This document shows positions 23,020 through 24,942 of a DNA stretch of 24,942 nucleotides, piece after piece. Source of the DNA: Sulfurovum sp. (lineage in GTDB: Bacteria; Campylobacterota; Campylobacteria; Campylobacterales; Sulfurovaceae); assembly GCA_022729615.1 (NCBI GenBank), contig DZAQ01000006.1, forward strand, positions 1-24,942, in the 5' to 3' direction. The position numbers and the translations under genes are program-made. Position 1 is the stretch's first letter. The number at the start of each line of letters is the position of its first letter. Under the pieces are notes generated by a model. It was not told where the DNA came from and did not search any database. It saw only the letters and a list, made by a program, of their open reading frames with translations.

Positions 23020-24873
23020 ATGATAGATTCAAAACTTCTCGAATCAACCTTACAAGAGATCGAAGCGCTCAGGGGAGAGGTTCTGGCACTCGAAGATCAA
23101 CTTCCGAGCGATCATCCAAATTTTCAGAGCCTTCTCAATCTCAAGCAGTATCTCCTCTTGCGTCAAGAGGATAGGACACAGCTCCAAGAGAAGCTTTTTT
23201 TGATGTCCCTCTCCTCACTCGGTCGCTCGACCGCGCATGTTGCGGCGAGTATCGAGACGCTCTCCATGCAACTCAAATGTTCTGAAACCCATCAGCCCAT
23301 CACGGCTGCTGAAGAGAATCGCCGCCATATCTCGATTCTCGAAGCGATCAAGCTCACCTCCCAAAAGAGCAGAGCGCTTTTTGGCGGAGAGAGCAGCGAA
23401 AGGCTCAGCAAACAAAAAACCTCTGTGATGATCACGCTCCCATCGTATGCAGCTGATGATGACGGGCTATTGATCCGCCAATTGGCAGAGGCTGGAGTGA
23501 GGATATTCCGTATCAATACCGCCCACGATAATGCCGCTGTCTGGCAGGCTATGGCGGATGTGATCAAAGATATCAATAAAGATCTTGAGGAAAATAAACT
23601 ACTGAAGATATTTGTCGATCTTGCCGGTCCAAAAATCCGAACAGGGGCAATCCGCAAAATTGAAGTTCCCATCAAAATCGGAAGCAAAAGAGAGTCGAAA
23701 GAGATCATTCTCTATCCCGACAATAAGTGTGATGGGGTTGCCACATCATCCGAGACAACAGATCCGAATACACTCCAAAAGTCTTTTGCGAGCATCTGCA
23801 TCTCCAAACAGCTTTTTAAGCATCTTGAAGAGGAGGATGAGCTCAAAATAGTAGATAGTTTTGACAAAAAAGCAACCATTCTCATTACGCATGTCGATAA
23901 GGATTCCGCGCAAGGAGTCATACATAAAAAACTTTTGATAGACAAACATAGTATGGTCAAGAAAAAAGATATTCATAGCCACATACTTCATACCCAGTTG
24001 CAAACCGAAGAGATACGGCTTTTTATCGGCGATCAGCTTCTCATCACCGAAGAGTCCAAAGAGGGTCATGCCGCCGTACTCGATCCTGCGGGCAGGATAC
24101 TGCAGCCCGCTACGATCAGTTGTAGTTTTCAAAATATCGCCTCATTTGTAGCGATTGATGATAAAGTCTTCATCGATGACGGCAAAATCGGGCTCAAAGT
24201 CGTGTCGATAGGGAGCAAAGAGATACTTTGCGAAGTGACCAACGCCAAAGCGAGCGGGACAGCGCTCAAAGAGGAGAAAGGGATCAATTTCCCAGATTCA
24301 CACATCAATACTCCCGCATTGACACCGACTGATCGAGAAAATCTCCTCTCCGTCATCAATTTTGCCGATGATCTAAGCATCTCTTTTTGTCAGTGCAGCG
24401 ATGATGTCCAAGATATCCAAAAACTCCTGATCGCCCAAGGACGCAGTGATATAGGCATCATCACAAAGATAGAGACCAAACGAGCTGTTACCAATATGCC
24501 TCAAATCCTCGAAGCGCTCCTCGAATGCGAAAAAAGCGGCGTAATGATCGCTAGAGGAGACCTCGCTATCGAGGTAGGCTTCACACACATGGCAGCTATC
24601 CAAGAGGAGCTCCTCGATATCTGCAACGCGGCGCATATCCCGGTCATCTGGGCGACGCAAGTGCTTGAGAGCCAAATGAAAAACAATCTCCCCAGCAGAG
24701 CCGAGATAAGCGACGCCGCCATCTCCGGACGAGCAGAGTGCGTCATGCTCAACAAGGGACCCTTTGCCATCGACACTATCGGCATCCTCAAGGACATCCT
24801 CCATGAGATGCATCTGCTTTTCAAACGCAACAGCAAACTTCTGGGTGAAAATAGACTCTGGAGCAAGAGTTAA
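23020..24873 (+). CDS. Long atypical pyruvate-kinase-like protein
   Basis: A 617-residue protein. The ATG at 23020 is chosen because GGAG sits 6 nt upstream; an ATG four codons earlier contains that same GGAG. Residues 1-130 have no pyruvate kinase counterpart and look helical and charged. The barrel begins at VMITLPSYAAD, with R164 and N166 in RIFRINTAHD (Ala replaces the potassium-binding Ser), D200 in VDLAGPKIRT, then a B region of about 200 residues, twice the usual size, ending at EEKGINFPD. The second half of the barrel has K483 and E485 in ITKIET, MIARGDLAIEV (509-519), WATQVLES with T546, and RAEISDAAISGRAECVMLNKGP. The protein stops there: the C-terminal allosteric domain is missing. 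The main catalytic residues are kept, so PEP chemistry is possible, but the biological reaction is unproven. Confidence 0.9.
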   Translation: MIDSKLLESTLQEIEALRGEVLALEDQLPSDHPNFQSLLNLKQYLLLRQEDRTQLQEKLFLMSLSSLGRSTAHVAASIETLSMQLKCSETHQPITAAEENRRHISILEAIKLTSQKSRALFGGESSERLSKQKTSVMITLPSYAADDDGLLIRQLAEAGVRIFRINTAHDNAAVWQAMADVIKDINKDLEENKLLKIFVDLAGPKIRTGAIRKIEVPIKIGSKRESKEIILYPDNKCDGVATSSETTDPNTLQKSFASICISKQLFKHLEEEDELKIVDSFDKKATILITHVDKDSAQGVIHKKLLIDKHSMVKKKDIHSHILHTQLQTEEIRLFIGDQLLITEESKEGHAAVLDPAGRILQPATISCSFQNIASFVAIDDKVFIDDGKIGLKVVSIGSKEILCEVTNAKASGTALKEEKGINFPDSHINTPALTPTDRENLLSVINFADDLSISFCQCSDDVQDIQKLLIAQGRSDIGIITKIETKRAVTNMPQILEALLECEKSGVMIARGDLAIEVGFTHMAAIQEELLDICNAAHIPVIWATQVLESQMKNNLPSRAEISDAAISGRAECVMLNKGPFAIDTIGILKDILHEMHLLFKRNSKLLGENRLWSKS

Positions 24874-24881
24874 ACTCCCTC

Positions 24882-24942
24882 ATGGAGATCCCAAAAAGTG
24901 GGGACAAAGTGAAGCAATCCGTGTTTTTAGAAGTTCCCTTAA
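24882..24942 (+). CDS. Possible start of a further gene, cut by the window edge
   Basis: From the ATG at 24882 the frame stays open to the window end (20 codons), reading MEIPKSGDKVKQSVFLEVPL. A GTG at 24909 in the same frame has GGGGA 4 nt upstream and is an alternative start. The pyruvate-kinase-like gene ends 8 nt before the ATG. The stretch is too short to assign, and an open frame of this length arises often by chance. Confidence 0.3.
   Translation, partial: MEIPKSGDKVKQSVFLEVPL

Noticed and set aside
24876..24907. Short complementary pieces after the long pyruvate kinase gene (CTCC/GGAG and TCCC/GGGA)
   Set aside because: Stems of four pairs without a T run do not make a terminator, and an open frame crosses them.
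1..24942. Search by eye for CRISPR repeats, tRNA or rRNA genes, insertion sequences and riboswitches
   Set aside because: No regularly spaced repeats, T-loop signatures, transposase motifs or long structured leaders were seen; nearly all bases belong to protein genes.

Overview
The window looks like a chromosomal segment of a free-living, probably sulfur-oxidising or otherwise respiratory member of the Campylobacterota (Epsilonproteobacteria). The main reason is gene order. Read on the minus strand, the run obg, proB, (pyk), fmt, birA, parA, parB, atpF', atpF, atpH, atpA, atpG, atpD, atpC, tolQ, tolR, tolA-like, tolB, pal, cpoB is, from memory, the order of the Campylobacter jejuni Cj0096-Cj0114 block. 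ATP synthase lacks atpB and atpE here and has paired b and b' subunits, and proB lacks a PUA domain; both fit that phylum. I see no phage, IS, CRISPR, rRNA or tRNA. Almost the whole window is coding, and no gap exceeds about 170 bases.

Layout from left to right: slyD (minus, own promoter); an aldo/keto reductase (plus, with a good promoter); an L,D-transpeptidase (minus) just downstream of cpoB; the Tol-Pal genes; the F1 and stalk genes of ATP synthase; a TATAAT promoter overlapping the end of parB; the chromosome partitioning pair parA-parB; birA, fmt, pyruvate kinase, proB and obg with a probable promoter upstream of obg. From 19.4 kb the content changes to accessory genes: a periplasmic di-haem protein with EF-hand-like loops, a PhoX-family (DUF839) protein whose stop lies 4 nt before that gene's likely start, and, divergently, a long and unusual pyruvate-kinase-like protein. 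A new reading frame may begin in the last 61 bases.

The central block ties together making ATP from the proton gradient (ATP synthase), using the same gradient to constrict the outer membrane at division (TolQR-TolA-TolB-Pal-CpoB), peptidoglycan cross-linking (L,D-transpeptidase) and chromosome segregation (ParAB, Obg). Many genes are 2-30 nt apart or overlap, so long polycistronic messages with translational coupling are likely.

The least explained parts are the PhoX-like/di-haem pair, where an in-frame stop just upstream rules out a Tat signal on the PhoX-like protein, and the long pyruvate kinase paralogue that shares its promoter region. These three genes are the best candidates for something undescribed.
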